A stretch of DNA of 34,779 nt from NCBI GenBank assembly GCA_964414415.1, contig CAYPWJ010000014.1, positions 1-34,779 on the forward strand, in the 5' to 3' direction. Under the pieces are notes generated by a model, which saw only the letters and a list, made by a program, of their open reading frames with translations, did not search any database and was not told where the DNA came from. Of the stretch, positions 7,699 through 13,458 are shown one piece after another. How positions within the stretch are numbered: position 1 is the stretch's first letter; every line of letters starts with the position of its first letter. Origin of the DNA: CAZESS01 sp964414415 (GTDB lineage Archaea; Thermoplasmatota; E2; UBA202; DSCA01). Position numbers and translations under genes: made by a program.

Positions 7699-7860
7699 CT
7701 AGGAAATCGTCGTCAGCAGCGTTTTTTCCGATGTCATCCAGGCGGCACATTCGAGTGCCTGCTGTATGTCTTCTTTTTCCAGCTCGGGATAGTCATCCAC
7801 GATGTCGTCTGCTGTTTTGCCCGCAGCCACCAATGTGACGAGGGATCTTGAGGAAATGGT
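7699..7860 (-). pseudogene. DUF433-type antitoxin remnant
   Basis: The minus strand reads LVAAGKTADDIVDDYPELEK, then EDIQQALECAAW, and stops at 7699. This is the diagnostic C-terminal half of DUF433 helix-turn-helix antitoxins. The N-terminal half with the GKPxIxGTR motif is missing or shuffled out of frame, and no DUF5615 PIN-like partner follows. Confidence 0.65.
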
Positions 7861-8075
7861 TTCCTCGCGTGAGCGGGCGAGTCATGAAGCTGTGGCAGTG
7901 GTACCATCGGCTGCCGGGCTGTTCTGGCTTGAAGCTTGTGAGCGTGACGCCGTGGCTATTGACGAGAGCAAGGTGCGGATTGACGGTGAATGATGGATTG
8001 TCTGGGCTGCCATCGACGTGGAGCGATGGATTGTCTCGTTTGTGACGCTCTACACCTGCAGGAAGTGCTTATCGT
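7861..8075. other. Unassigned GC-rich stretch, open on both strands
   Basis: This gap between the DUF433 remnant and the next antitoxin holds no recognised gene. On the minus strand about 75 codons are open (containing SFTVNPHLALVNSHGV and RWYHCH), and on the plus strand about 55. Neither has a supported start. A 12-bp direct repeat GATGGATTGTCT occurs at 7992 and 8025, 33 nt (11 codons) apart. It may be a fragment of a gene I do not recognise. Confidence 0.35.
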
Positions 8076-8134
8076 GGCCTCTCCCTGGCAGTGAAACAAA
8101 AAGTTTAAGTATACATTTTATTATTTTGTATACA

Positions 8135-8428
8135 ATGGCTCCGATATCGGCGAGAATCAACGAAAAATTGAAGGCGGACATCGAGGAATTCATGAGGGAA
8201 GAAAAGCTGGATAAAAGCGTAGCGGTACGGAAATTGCTGAAGACAGCATTGACGGAATGGAAACAGGAAAAAGCTCTCGAGCGGCTGGAACAGGGCGACA
8301 TTTCGTTCACTGCAGCTGCACACATGGCAGAAATGAACGTGTGGGATTTTGCCCGACTGGTACAGGAGCAAAAAACAGTCTGGATACGGGACATGGAAAA
8401 GATACGGAAGGACATAGAGGCCGCATAG
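8135..8428 (+). CDS. UPF0175/RHH-type antitoxin
   Basis: This 97-residue protein has an N-terminal ribbon-helix-helix pattern (PISARINEKLKADIEEFMREEKLDKSVAVRKLL). It is followed by the UPF0175 helix-turn-helix-like motif (LEQGDISFTAAAHMAEMNVWDFARLVQE). Such proteins are the usual partners of DUF3368 PIN-like toxins, and one starts at the next base after this stop. TTTAAGTATA at about 8104-8113 is centred roughly 26 nt before ATG 8135 and supports this start over upstream alternatives. Confidence 0.82.
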   Translation: MAPISARINEKLKADIEEFMREEKLDKSVAVRKLLKTALTEWKQEKALERLEQGDISFTAAAHMAEMNVWDFARLVQEQKTVWIRDMEKIRKDIEAA

Positions 8429-8944
8429 ATGTACGTGTTCGATGCCACACCGTTGATCTACCTAGCGAAGGCGGGGAAACTGGACAAGCTGGATGCACTG
8501 GAAGAAAAAAAGGTGATCCCGGAAACGGTGTACGAGGAGGTGGTAAAAACGGGGAAGAAAAAAGAGATAGCGGACGCTTTCATGGTGGAAAAATGTGTGA
8601 ATGCAGGGATGTTCAGCGTTGCAGCGGCCGCCCGTGACGATTTGTTTACCGCGCTCGTGCAGAACCAGCATCTGAGCGAGGCAGATGCAGCCGTGCTCTC
8701 CATGGCAAAGAAAAGGAGAGGAACGGCGATACTTGACGAGGAGTATGCACGGACTATCGCCGGTATCGAGGACATAGACAACCGGGGGACCATATTCCTC
8801 ATCGTGAGATTACTCAGGCAGAAGGAGATGGACCCCGATGACGCCAAAAGGACGGTGGACACCATGATAGATTGTGGCTGGTACTGTTCCCTCGACCTCT
8901 ACAAGGAGATAATGAACACAATCCTGGAAGAAGAGAACGGCTAA
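8429..8944 (+). CDS. DUF3368 PIN-like toxin
   Basis: This 171-residue protein has the PIN-like N-terminus VFDATPLIYLAKAGKL, the LSEADAAVLSMAKKRRGTAILDE core and a GTIFLIVRLL segment typical of DUF3368. Its members are predicted RNases paired with UPF0175 antitoxins. The conserved acids (D in FDAT, E and D in SEAD, D in ILDE) are present. ATG directly abuts the antitoxin stop. With its partner it is one of the few intact modules in the island. Confidence 0.85.
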   Translation: MYVFDATPLIYLAKAGKLDKLDALEEKKVIPETVYEEVVKTGKKKEIADAFMVEKCVNAGMFSVAAAARDDLFTALVQNQHLSEADAAVLSMAKKRRGTAILDEEYARTIAGIEDIDNRGTIFLIVRLLRQKEMDPDDAKRTVDTMIDCGWYCSLDLYKEIMNTILEEENG

Positions 8945-9010
8945 CGATACATCAGGTGTCACGTTGACGATGTCAGGGAGGAAATAGACGATGAGGGCGC
9001 GAGATATGGG

Positions 9011-9093
9011 ATGAGTAGCATACATAGCAGCCGGATGAATTGAAGCCAGAACGTGACGACGTCGAGCATGCGAACCATTTTAGAATTGCTTGA
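9011..9093 (+). pseudogene. TumA-like antitoxin remnant, internally deleted
   Basis: Only the first bases (ATGAGTAGCAT, as at 7319) and the last codons (ELK..DDVEHA..FRIA) remain. They are homologous to 7560-7599 and overlap the following TumE-like start as in that copy. Confidence 0.55.
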
Positions 9094-9423
9094 CGAAAGC
9101 GACGTCGTCAAGATTACGAGGTCCTCGACGTTCAACTGGGAGAACATTTTTATTTTTTCAAGCTGCGATTGGTCCTCATTGACGGGGGTGATCTGTATGC
9201 CCGTCAGTATGTTTCTGAGGAGAAATATCTGTATTCGTATCACTGGCAGAGCGAAACCGGAGAGATGCGAGCCAGATGGGACAACGCTCCGCGTTACCCG
9301 GAGATAGAGAGTTCCCCGCATCACAAACATGTGGGCGGGAAGGGGACACCGGAGCGGTCAGCTGCAATGACCATAGCTGATGCCCTCAGAGCGATAAAGG
9401 ACGAACGGGAGGCGTTCTGCTAG
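9068..9423 (+). pseudogene. TumE-like (DUF6516) toxin, frameshifted
   Basis: ATG 9068 opens MRTILELLDESDVVKITR. A second frame then carries LVLIDGGDLYARQYVSEEKY, YSYHWQSETGEMRARWDNA, HHKHVGG and TIADALRAIKDE. The two join if two T's are removed from, or one added to, the T6 run at 9153-9158. The YHWQ...RWDNAP...PHHKHVG pattern is the mark of the DUF6516/TumE toxin family. Its antitoxin is reduced to scraps just upstream. Confidence 0.7.
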
Positions 9424-9477
9424 CAGGGATGACATAAATGACATGACCTAGAAGGAGATGGTAGTGGAAGACAGCTT

Positions 9478-9540
9478 TTTCCACATCTATCCAACAGCAC
9501 AGTACACATTCACAGGGGGGGCAATGATAGCCTGGCCGTC
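9478..9540 (+). repeat. Flippase-promoter element, copy 3
   Basis: This copy has TTTTTCCACATCTATCC, CATTCACAGGGG and ATGATAGCCTGG. It is the sister of copy 1 within the larger duplication but lacks copy 1's internal duplication. It directly precedes the vapC stop at 9546. Confidence 0.65.
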
Positions 9541-10107
9541 GGCTTTCACTCCAGCAGCGAGAGGTCATCAATGCACTGGAAATGTCGCGTGTTGAAGGTA
9601 TACAGGGTGGCGTTTCTGTTGATCGCGACGGCGGCGGTCATGGCGTCGATCCTTGATGTCATGTTTTCCGCCTGTTCACATGCGAATGCAAGCTGCGCAG
9701 ACAGCCTCGCGTCGTCGCCCCGAAATGGAAGGACATCCATCTGCTGCAGCTCTGCGGGCGCCGCTGTTGCATATTTCCGCAGTCCATAGCGTATCTCGTG
9801 GAGCGTAAGCGAGGTAATGGCGACGGCGTCGCCGGCGTGGATGATTTTTTGTAACGCCTGCTCTCCTTTCTCTGACTTTTTGTCCAGTATCTCTACCAGG
9901 ACGTCGGTATCGAGAATGGTCATGGGTGGTACCGTTTTTCGTTTCGCTTTTCACGTATCTCCCGGGTCATGGCGGCTTTGTCTTCGAAGGTAACGGAGCC
10001 CCGCATTTTTTTGAGAAGAGCGACGTTGCGACAGCTGCTCAGCTTGTCCAGCAGGTCGCTGAAGCTCTCGCTGTCTTCCTTCAGCGCGACGAGCTTGTTG
10101 TACACGT
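9517..10107. repeat. 590-bp duplication, right copy
   Basis: This is the counterpart of 5537-6127 at offset 3980, with no difference seen by eye. It is the parental-looking copy, because vapB continues intact past the right edge to its own start and promoter. Confidence 0.9.
9546..9923 (-). CDS. VapC-type PIN ribonuclease toxin (copy B)
   Basis: The protein is identical to copy A (125 residues; LDTDVLVEILD, HEIRYGL, DAMTAAVAINR, FNTRHFQCID). Here it follows an intact vapB with a 4-nt ATGA overlap and an intact promoter, so this is probably the functional module. Antitoxin made from this operon should also be able to neutralise toxin from copy A; this is inferred from sequence identity. Confidence 0.9.
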   Translation of the reverse strand: MTILDTDVLVEILDKKSEKGEQALQKIIHAGDAVAITSLTLHEIRYGLRKYATAAPAELQQMDVLPFRGDDARLSAQLAFACEQAENMTSRIDAMTAAVAINRNATLYTFNTRHFQCIDDLSLLE

Positions 10108-10138
10108 CTTCCTTGATAGTCAGCGTCTTAAACGGCAT
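9920..10138 (-). CDS. VapB antitoxin, DUF217 type (copy B)
   Basis: This 72-residue protein begins MPFKTLTIKEDVYNKLVALK, the typical short beta strand plus helix of DUF217-type VapB, continues ESFSDLLDKL and ends in a basic tail. ATG 10138 is supported by GGTGAT just before or overlapping the start and by a TATA box at 10164-10169 about 28 nt upstream. A 14-bp palindrome between box and start is a candidate self-repression site. Confidence 0.85.
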   Translation of the reverse strand: MPFKTLTIKEDVYNKLVALKEDSESFSDLLDKLSSCRNVALLKKMRGSVTFEDKAAMTREIREKRNEKRYHP

Positions 10139-10147
10139 CACCCATAT

Positions 10148-10161
10148 TATGTTTAAACATA
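10148..10161. promoter_or_regulatory. Candidate VapB operator palindrome
   Basis: TATGTTTAAACATA is a perfect 14-bp palindrome between the TATA box (10164-10169) and the vapB start. That position fits autorepression by the VapBC complex. It could instead be a second core promoter, since it contains TTTAAA. Confidence 0.45.
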
Positions 10162-10163
10162 TA

Positions 10164-10169
10164 TTTAAA
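10164..10169 (-). promoter_or_regulatory. TATA box of vapB copy B
   Basis: TTTAAA places transcription start near 10141, within a few bases of the ATG at 10138. Confidence 0.5.
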
Positions 10170-10225
10170 TGTTATGTGTTTTTGGTACATGTCTCCCCCG
10201 GTGTCACCGAGGGCCAGCAGCATGG

Positions 10226-10286
10226 CCACTATATCAAAAAGCCGCATCCGATATGAAGGAGCGATGACAGCCCGGAAGCCAGGGAG
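10226..10286 (+). repeat. Flippase-promoter element, copy 4
   Basis: This is a degenerate 5' half (CACTATATCAAAA) with a well-kept 3' half, GCGATGACAGCCCGGAAGCC. It lies between the vapB promoter region and the hepT stop at 10292. Confidence 0.55.
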
Positions 10287-10291
10287 GACTA

Positions 10292-10711
10292 TCATCTCAG
10301 GTAGGATTCAACCGCTTCTCTGAAGGTCTCGAAGTCGCTGAGGCGGTGCCGAAGATGCTGATACACGAGTTCATCATCAACATCCGCATACCGATGAATG
10401 AGAATATTGCGAAAGCCTTTCATTTCCTTAGCCTGCTGAGCCACCGTTTCAGGGATAACGTTGTGCTCAATCAGGAGATCGAAGATGCTTTCCTCGTCCG
10501 TTGGAAGTCCCAACCGCTCACTGGATACGATAATAGCTGCAGCGTCTATCATGGATTCTATGGCGGATTCGATGGTCTTTTCACATGCCCTTCGTTTTAC
10601 CAGATCGTTCATGTACTCCTGTTTTGAAGGCAACATGTCGCGAAGTTCGCTGATGTAGCGGGTCATGTCCTCAAGTTTGACGAGTATCCTGTTTTTGTCT
10701 CGCTCATCCAT
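10292..10711 (-). CDS. hepT: HepT-type HEPN ribonuclease toxin (DUF86)
   Basis: This 139-residue helical HEPN protein carries the RX4HXY motif as RNILIHRY (about residues 107-114). Arg and His form the RNase site, and the Tyr is the residue that MntA is known to AMPylate. ATG 10711 (MDERDKNRI) lies 2 bases after the mntA stop codon; longer frames from 10846 would run into mntA. Together with mntA it forms a complete module. Confidence 0.88.
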   Translation of the reverse strand: MDERDKNRILVKLEDMTRYISELRDMLPSKQEYMNDLVKRRACEKTIESAIESMIDAAAIIVSSERLGLPTDEESIFDLLIEHNVIPETVAQQAKEMKGFRNILIHRYADVDDELVYQHLRHRLSDFETFREAVESYLR

Positions 10712-10712
10712 C

Positions 10713-11096
10713 TTATCGCCGCAAGCCTTCGTAGTATATGTCCAGCCGGGGTTTAAAATCCTCGTACTCCCTAATCGTCTGCAGAAAAATGTTGAATGTT
10801 TCCACATAATCCTTTTGGTAGAGAATCTCGCCATGCGAGATGACATCTTTTCTCAGGTGAAGTGGGAGATCCTGGAAAATATGGATGTCGTAGTGGCTGC
10901 TGAGGGAGCCCGCCACGTTCATCCTGAACCGGAATCGTTCTTCCGCCGATGCCCGGTAGTACACCGCTATATCTATGTCTGATATCGGCATCTCTCGTTC
11001 TTCTGCCTGTGAGCCGTACAGCATGACAAACCGGACGCTGGCGCCCCCGAGACGGTGTATCTGGTGAACAGCGGCATCCAGATTCTGATCCTGCAT
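10713..11096 (-). CDS. mntA: MntA-type adenylyltransferase antitoxin
   Basis: This 127-residue minimal nucleotidyltransferase has YGSQAEEREMPISDIDIAVYY, which fits the GSX10DXD motif of MntA, the enzyme that adds AMP to the HepT tyrosine and silences it. ATG 11096 is chosen over 11120 because TTTAAA at 11120-11125 lies 26 nt upstream of 11096 and would overlap the longer start. hepT starts 1 nt after the stop. A decayed duplicate of this pair lies at 11242-11560. Confidence 0.88.
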   Translation of the reverse strand: MQDQNLDAAVHQIHRLGGASVRFVMLYGSQAEEREMPISDIDIAVYYRASAEERFRFRMNVAGSLSSHYDIHIFQDLPLHLRKDVISHGEILYQKDYVETFNIFLQTIREYEDFKPRLDIYYEGLRR

Positions 11097-11119
11097 GTCT
11101 CTCTCAATCTGACCAACCA

Positions 11120-11125
11120 TTTAAA
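11120..11125 (-). promoter_or_regulatory. TATA box of mntA-hepT
   Basis: TTTAAA is centred about 26 nt before ATG 11096, supporting a leaderless mRNA and the shorter start. Confidence 0.55.
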
Positions 11126-11148
11126 CCCTTCTGTTTGTGAAGCATCCA

Positions 11149-11210
11149 TTTCCCATATCTATGTAAAACCAGAGTGCATTCGGGATGCCGATGACAGCCC
11201 GGACGCCGGC
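11149..11210 (+). repeat. Flippase-promoter element, copy 5
   Basis: This copy has TTTCCCATATCTATGTAAAACC, GTGCATTC and ATGACAGCCCGGACGCCGG. It starts 53 nt upstream of the mntA start and is followed at once by the 3' end of a lost vapC. Confidence 0.7.
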
Positions 11211-11212
11211 TC

Positions 11213-11230
11213 TTACTCCAGCAGCGAGGC
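11213..11230 (-). pseudogene. VapC 3'-end remnant
   Basis: The last codons, SLLE then TAA, match the terminus of vapC copies A and B (DDLSLLE). They lie right after an element copy, exactly as in those modules, so a vapC once ended here. Confidence 0.5.
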
Positions 11231-11241
11231 CCTCGATGGGG

Positions 11242-11295
11242 CCGGGCCATGTCGTCCAGTTTGAGTCGTATCCTGTTTTCGTCCCGCTCGTGCAT
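11242..11295 (-). pseudogene. HepT N-terminal remnant
   Basis: ATG 11295 begins MHERDENRIRLKLDDMAR, matching the first 18 residues of HepT (MDERDKNRILVKLEDMTR), and then leaves homology. The HEPN core is deleted and fused to the vapC scrap. Confidence 0.65.
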
Positions 11296-11296
11296 G

Positions 11297-11560
11297 TTAC
11301 CGCCGCAGGCCCTCATGGCATAGGTCCAGCCGGGGTCTGAAATCCTCGTATTCCCGGATTGTGCGAAGGAAGACGTTGAAGGTTTCTACATAGTCTTGTT
11401 GGTAGAGGACGACGCCGTGCGATATGACATCTTTTCGGATGTGAAGCAGGGGGATCCTGGAAGACATGGATGTCGTATGCCGCGTCGAAGGGGGCCATAG
11501 AGAACGATAAAGCCGGATATCCTCTCATCCGGGGCGGCGTATCCGGTCAACCACGGCGTC
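11297..11560 (-). pseudogene. MntA remnant, frameshifted
   Basis: This region matches the C-terminal two thirds of mntA (DIHVFQD.., then YVETFNVFLRTIREYEDF.PRL in another frame) and ends at TAA 11297, 1 nt from the hepT remnant start, as in the intact pair. The GSX10DXD part is lost. It is a diverged tandem duplicate of 10713-10950. Confidence 0.65.
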
Positions 11561-11622
11561 CAGGTCCAGATGTATGTCTCTCCCGGTCGTACCGGGCCTT
11601 TTTCTCGCCCGTGCAGAGGGCA

Positions 11623-12006
11623 TTAGAGAGCGGTGACATCGTGGACGGGGATATTCATACTCCGGGCAGCCTTTGATACTTTCTGGTCCTCGCTGACCAG
11701 CGGCTCTCCGCGAGAGCGAGCGGCGTGCAGGAAAGAGGCGTCATAGTAGGTGATGGCGGCCTCAGCTGCTATCCGGTACACGTTTTCGCGCATGCCGGGG
11801 CGGAGTACCTCCATGAGTGAAAGACAATCCGCGATGATGCTCATCAGTTTTTTCCCCTCGCTGAACGATATGTTCTCCCGCATGGCATGTTTCCACACCA
11901 CGTTTCCCAGTTCATACGCGGCCAGATCAAGCGTTTTTTCATGTATAAGCACGTCGATTCTATCGCTCTCGATGGCCCGGTATATGGAGCTGGTGTCGAG
12001 GATCAT
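11623..12006 (-). CDS. VapC-type PIN ribonuclease toxin (unrelated to copies A/B)
   Basis: This 127-residue PIN protein has MILDTSSIYRAIE (first Asp), AAYELGNVVWKHA (Glu), ITYYDASFLHAARS (Asp) and LVSEDQKVSKAAR (last Asp). The LGN..WK pattern is typical of an archaeal VapC subgroup. It follows vapB with a 4-nt ATGA overlap. All catalytic acids are present and the module looks intact. Confidence 0.87.
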   Translation of the reverse strand: MILDTSSIYRAIESDRIDVLIHEKTLDLAAYELGNVVWKHAMRENISFSEGKKLMSIIADCLSLMEVLRPGMRENVYRIAAEAAITYYDASFLHAARSRGEPLVSEDQKVSKAARSMNIPVHDVTAL

Positions 12007-12227
12007 CGCTCCCTGTCCTCCCGGATCAGCCGGGTTACATCGTTGCCACGTATTTTTTTGAGGATCGGCGTTATGTTCTCTCTGTCCTGTCTGATTTTTT
12101 GTGCTTCTCTTTTGTTGATCTCATACTGCAGTGCGTCGCGTATCACTTTGGACACCTGGATATGGTGTTCTTTTATTTTTTCTTTCATCTCGTCGGGTAT
12201 CTTCGCGGAGACAGTCTGCGACGCCAT
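12003..12227 (-). CDS. RHH-type VapB antitoxin
   Basis: This 74-residue protein starts MASQTVSAKIPDEMKEKIKE, a ribbon-helix-helix DNA-binding N-terminus, and has a charged C-terminal tail (KKIRGNDVTRLIREDRER) that would bind the toxin. ATG 12227 lies 26 nt from a CTTTAA box at 12251-12256. A perfect inverted repeat sits between them (12232-12250) as a likely autorepression site. Confidence 0.85.
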   Translation of the reverse strand: MASQTVSAKIPDEMKEKIKEHHIQVSKVIRDALQYEINKREAQKIRQDRENITPILKKIRGNDVTRLIREDRER

Positions 12228-12231
12228 GGAT

Positions 12232-12250
12232 GTAATACCAAAAGTATTAC
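12232..12250. promoter_or_regulatory. Likely VapB operator
   Basis: GTAATAC-caaaa-GTATTAC is a perfect 7-bp inverted repeat between the TATA box and the vapB start codon. A third GTATTAC lies at 12267-12273, upstream of the box. The placement would let VapB block polymerase or TBP access. Confidence 0.6.
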
Positions 12251-12256
12251 TTAAAG
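12251..12256 (-). promoter_or_regulatory. TATA box of vapB at 12227
   Basis: CTTTAA is centred 26 nt before the ATG and directly abuts the inverted repeat. Confidence 0.5.
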
Positions 12257-12282
12257 TTTACTTTACGTATTACAGCACGTTG

Positions 12283-12341
12283 TTTCCTGGATATATGTAA
12301 AACCCTCGCGTGGTAAGGAGGCGGTGACAGCGGGGGGAGGG
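12283..12341 (+). repeat. Flippase-promoter element, copy 6
   Basis: This is the most degenerate copy: TTTCCTGGATATATGTAAAACC and GGTGACAGCGGGG remain. It lies 56 nt upstream of the vapB start and is followed by a vapC remnant. Confidence 0.5.
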
Positions 12342-12365
12342 AGACATACGTACGGCAGCCGCGAG

Positions 12366-12560
12366 CAGTCATCAATGCACCGGAAATGTCGCGTGTTGAA
12401 GGGAAACATGGAGGTGTTTCTGTTGACCGCAACGGCGGCGGTCATGGCGTCGATCTGGATTGGACACCTGCTCCTTGCCGTGTGACCTCGAGCTGCGTAG
12501 TGAGTGATGGCGGCTGCAGCTGCCATGCCGGGATGGCGGGTGTGGACCTGTCGAATGTGC
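12366..12560 (-). pseudogene. VapC remnant related to copies A/B
   Basis: The minus strand reads IDAMTAAVAVNRN and FNTRHFRCIDD, close to the end of vapC A/B (IDAMTAAVAINRN..FNTRHFQCIDD). Upstream sequence is frameshifted and then unrecognisable, and the N-terminal PIN half is gone. With copy 6 this accounts for 12228-12573, where no intact gene exists. Confidence 0.7.
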
Positions 12561-12573
12561 CGGAGGGGGAGGG

Positions 12574-13341
12574 TTATTTCTGCTGCCGCTGGAGCTCGAG
12601 GCGGTCGGCCTCGCGGAGGGACTCGAAGGTGCCGATGTCGAACCGTGTGCCGTGGTAGGGGTAGCCGTAGAGGCCGTCTTTTTCGTCGGTCATCATGGCG
12701 ATGGCGTCGGTCAGCCATCGCTCGCCCTGTTTGCCGGGCGTTACGTTGTGGATGTGCTGGAAGACTGTGGCGTCGAGGATCATGAGCCCGGCGATGCTGA
12801 GCCAGTGGTCGCCTTGTTTGTAGGGCTCGGCTTGTTCGAGGGTGGGTTTTTCTATCATGTCGTGTATCTGCATGTCCTCGTCAACGCGGACGACGCCGTA
12901 GCGGCGTGGATCCTGGACGGGGTGGAGGACGAGGGTGCCGCTGCCGTCTTTGTCGCTATGGTAGCGGACGATGTCGTCCATCGCCTCGTATGGCGTGATG
13001 TAGTTGTCGCCGTAGATGAGGACAAAGTCCTCGCCGTCGATGTAGTCCTCGGCGAGGGCGGTGGCGTGCGCGGTGCCCTTGGGCTGCTCCTGGACGCGGT
13101 AGGAGATGTTGAGGTCGAGGCGCTGGCCGGAGCCGAGGTAGTCGATGATCGCGTGTTTCTTGGGGCCGACGATGACCAGGACGTCCCTGATGCCGCCGGC
13201 TTTCAGGACGCGCAGGACGTGCTCGATGGCGGGTCGCTTGCCGACGCGTATCATCTCCTTGGGGATCGCATCGGTGATGGGCTTCAGCCGGGTGCCTTCG
13301 CCGGCGGCGAGGACGACGGCTTTTCTCACTTGGTGCGGCAT
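12574..13341 (-). CDS. Sugar-1-phosphate nucleotidylyltransferase
   Basis: This 255-residue protein opens with the nucleotidyltransferase signature LAAGEGTRLKPITDAIPKEM and has the GDNY metal/substrate motif and a MIEKP lysine motif. That places it with glucose-1-phosphate uridylyl- or thymidylyltransferases (RfbA/GalU/AglF type); which nucleotide it uses cannot be told from sequence alone. It would supply NDP-glucose to the glycan locus. ATG 13341 is chosen over GTG 13350 because GGTGAT lies 4 nt upstream. It diverges from the flippase gene across element copy 7. Confidence 0.85.
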   Translation of the reverse strand: MPHQVRKAVVLAAGEGTRLKPITDAIPKEMIRVGKRPAIEHVLRVLKAGGIRDVLVIVGPKKHAIIDYLGSGQRLDLNISYRVQEQPKGTAHATALAEDYIDGEDFVLIYGDNYITPYEAMDDIVRYHSDKDGSGTLVLHPVQDPRRYGVVRVDEDMQIHDMIEKPTLEQAEPYKQGDHWLSIAGLMILDATVFQHIHNVTPGKQGERWLTDAIAMMTDEKDGLYGYPYHGTRFDIGTFESLREADRLELQRQQK

Positions 13342-13398
13342 TGTTATCACCCTGAAACGCCCATCGGGCTTAAATAATTTGACCTGCGCGCTCCTGTG

Positions 13399-13458
13399 TT
13401 TCCATATCTATTTAAAACCATGGCGTATTCATGGGGGCGATGATAGCCCGGAAGTCGG
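13399..13458 (+). repeat. Flippase-promoter element, copy 7 (the working promoter)
   Basis: The copy reads TTTCCATATCTATTTAAAA, with TTTAAA at 13411-13416, then GGCGTATTCATGGGGGC and ATGATAGCCCGGAAG. Here the ATG at 13440 is the flippase start, 26 nt from the TATA centre. It is therefore both promoter and first codons of a real gene, and probably the parent of copies 1-6. Confidence 0.8.

Noticed and set aside
5483..13458. The repeated element as integron attC sites with TA cassettes
   Set aside because: The array of TA cassettes separated by similar sites invites this idea. However, no RYYYAAC/GTTRRRY core pairs were seen, no integrase gene is in the window, and gene orientations are mixed. 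The element matches a promoter plus start codons instead.
5483..13458. CRISPR array
   Set aside because: Copies are about 0.7-2.3 kb apart, diverged and separated by genes, so they are not short repeats with uniform spacers.
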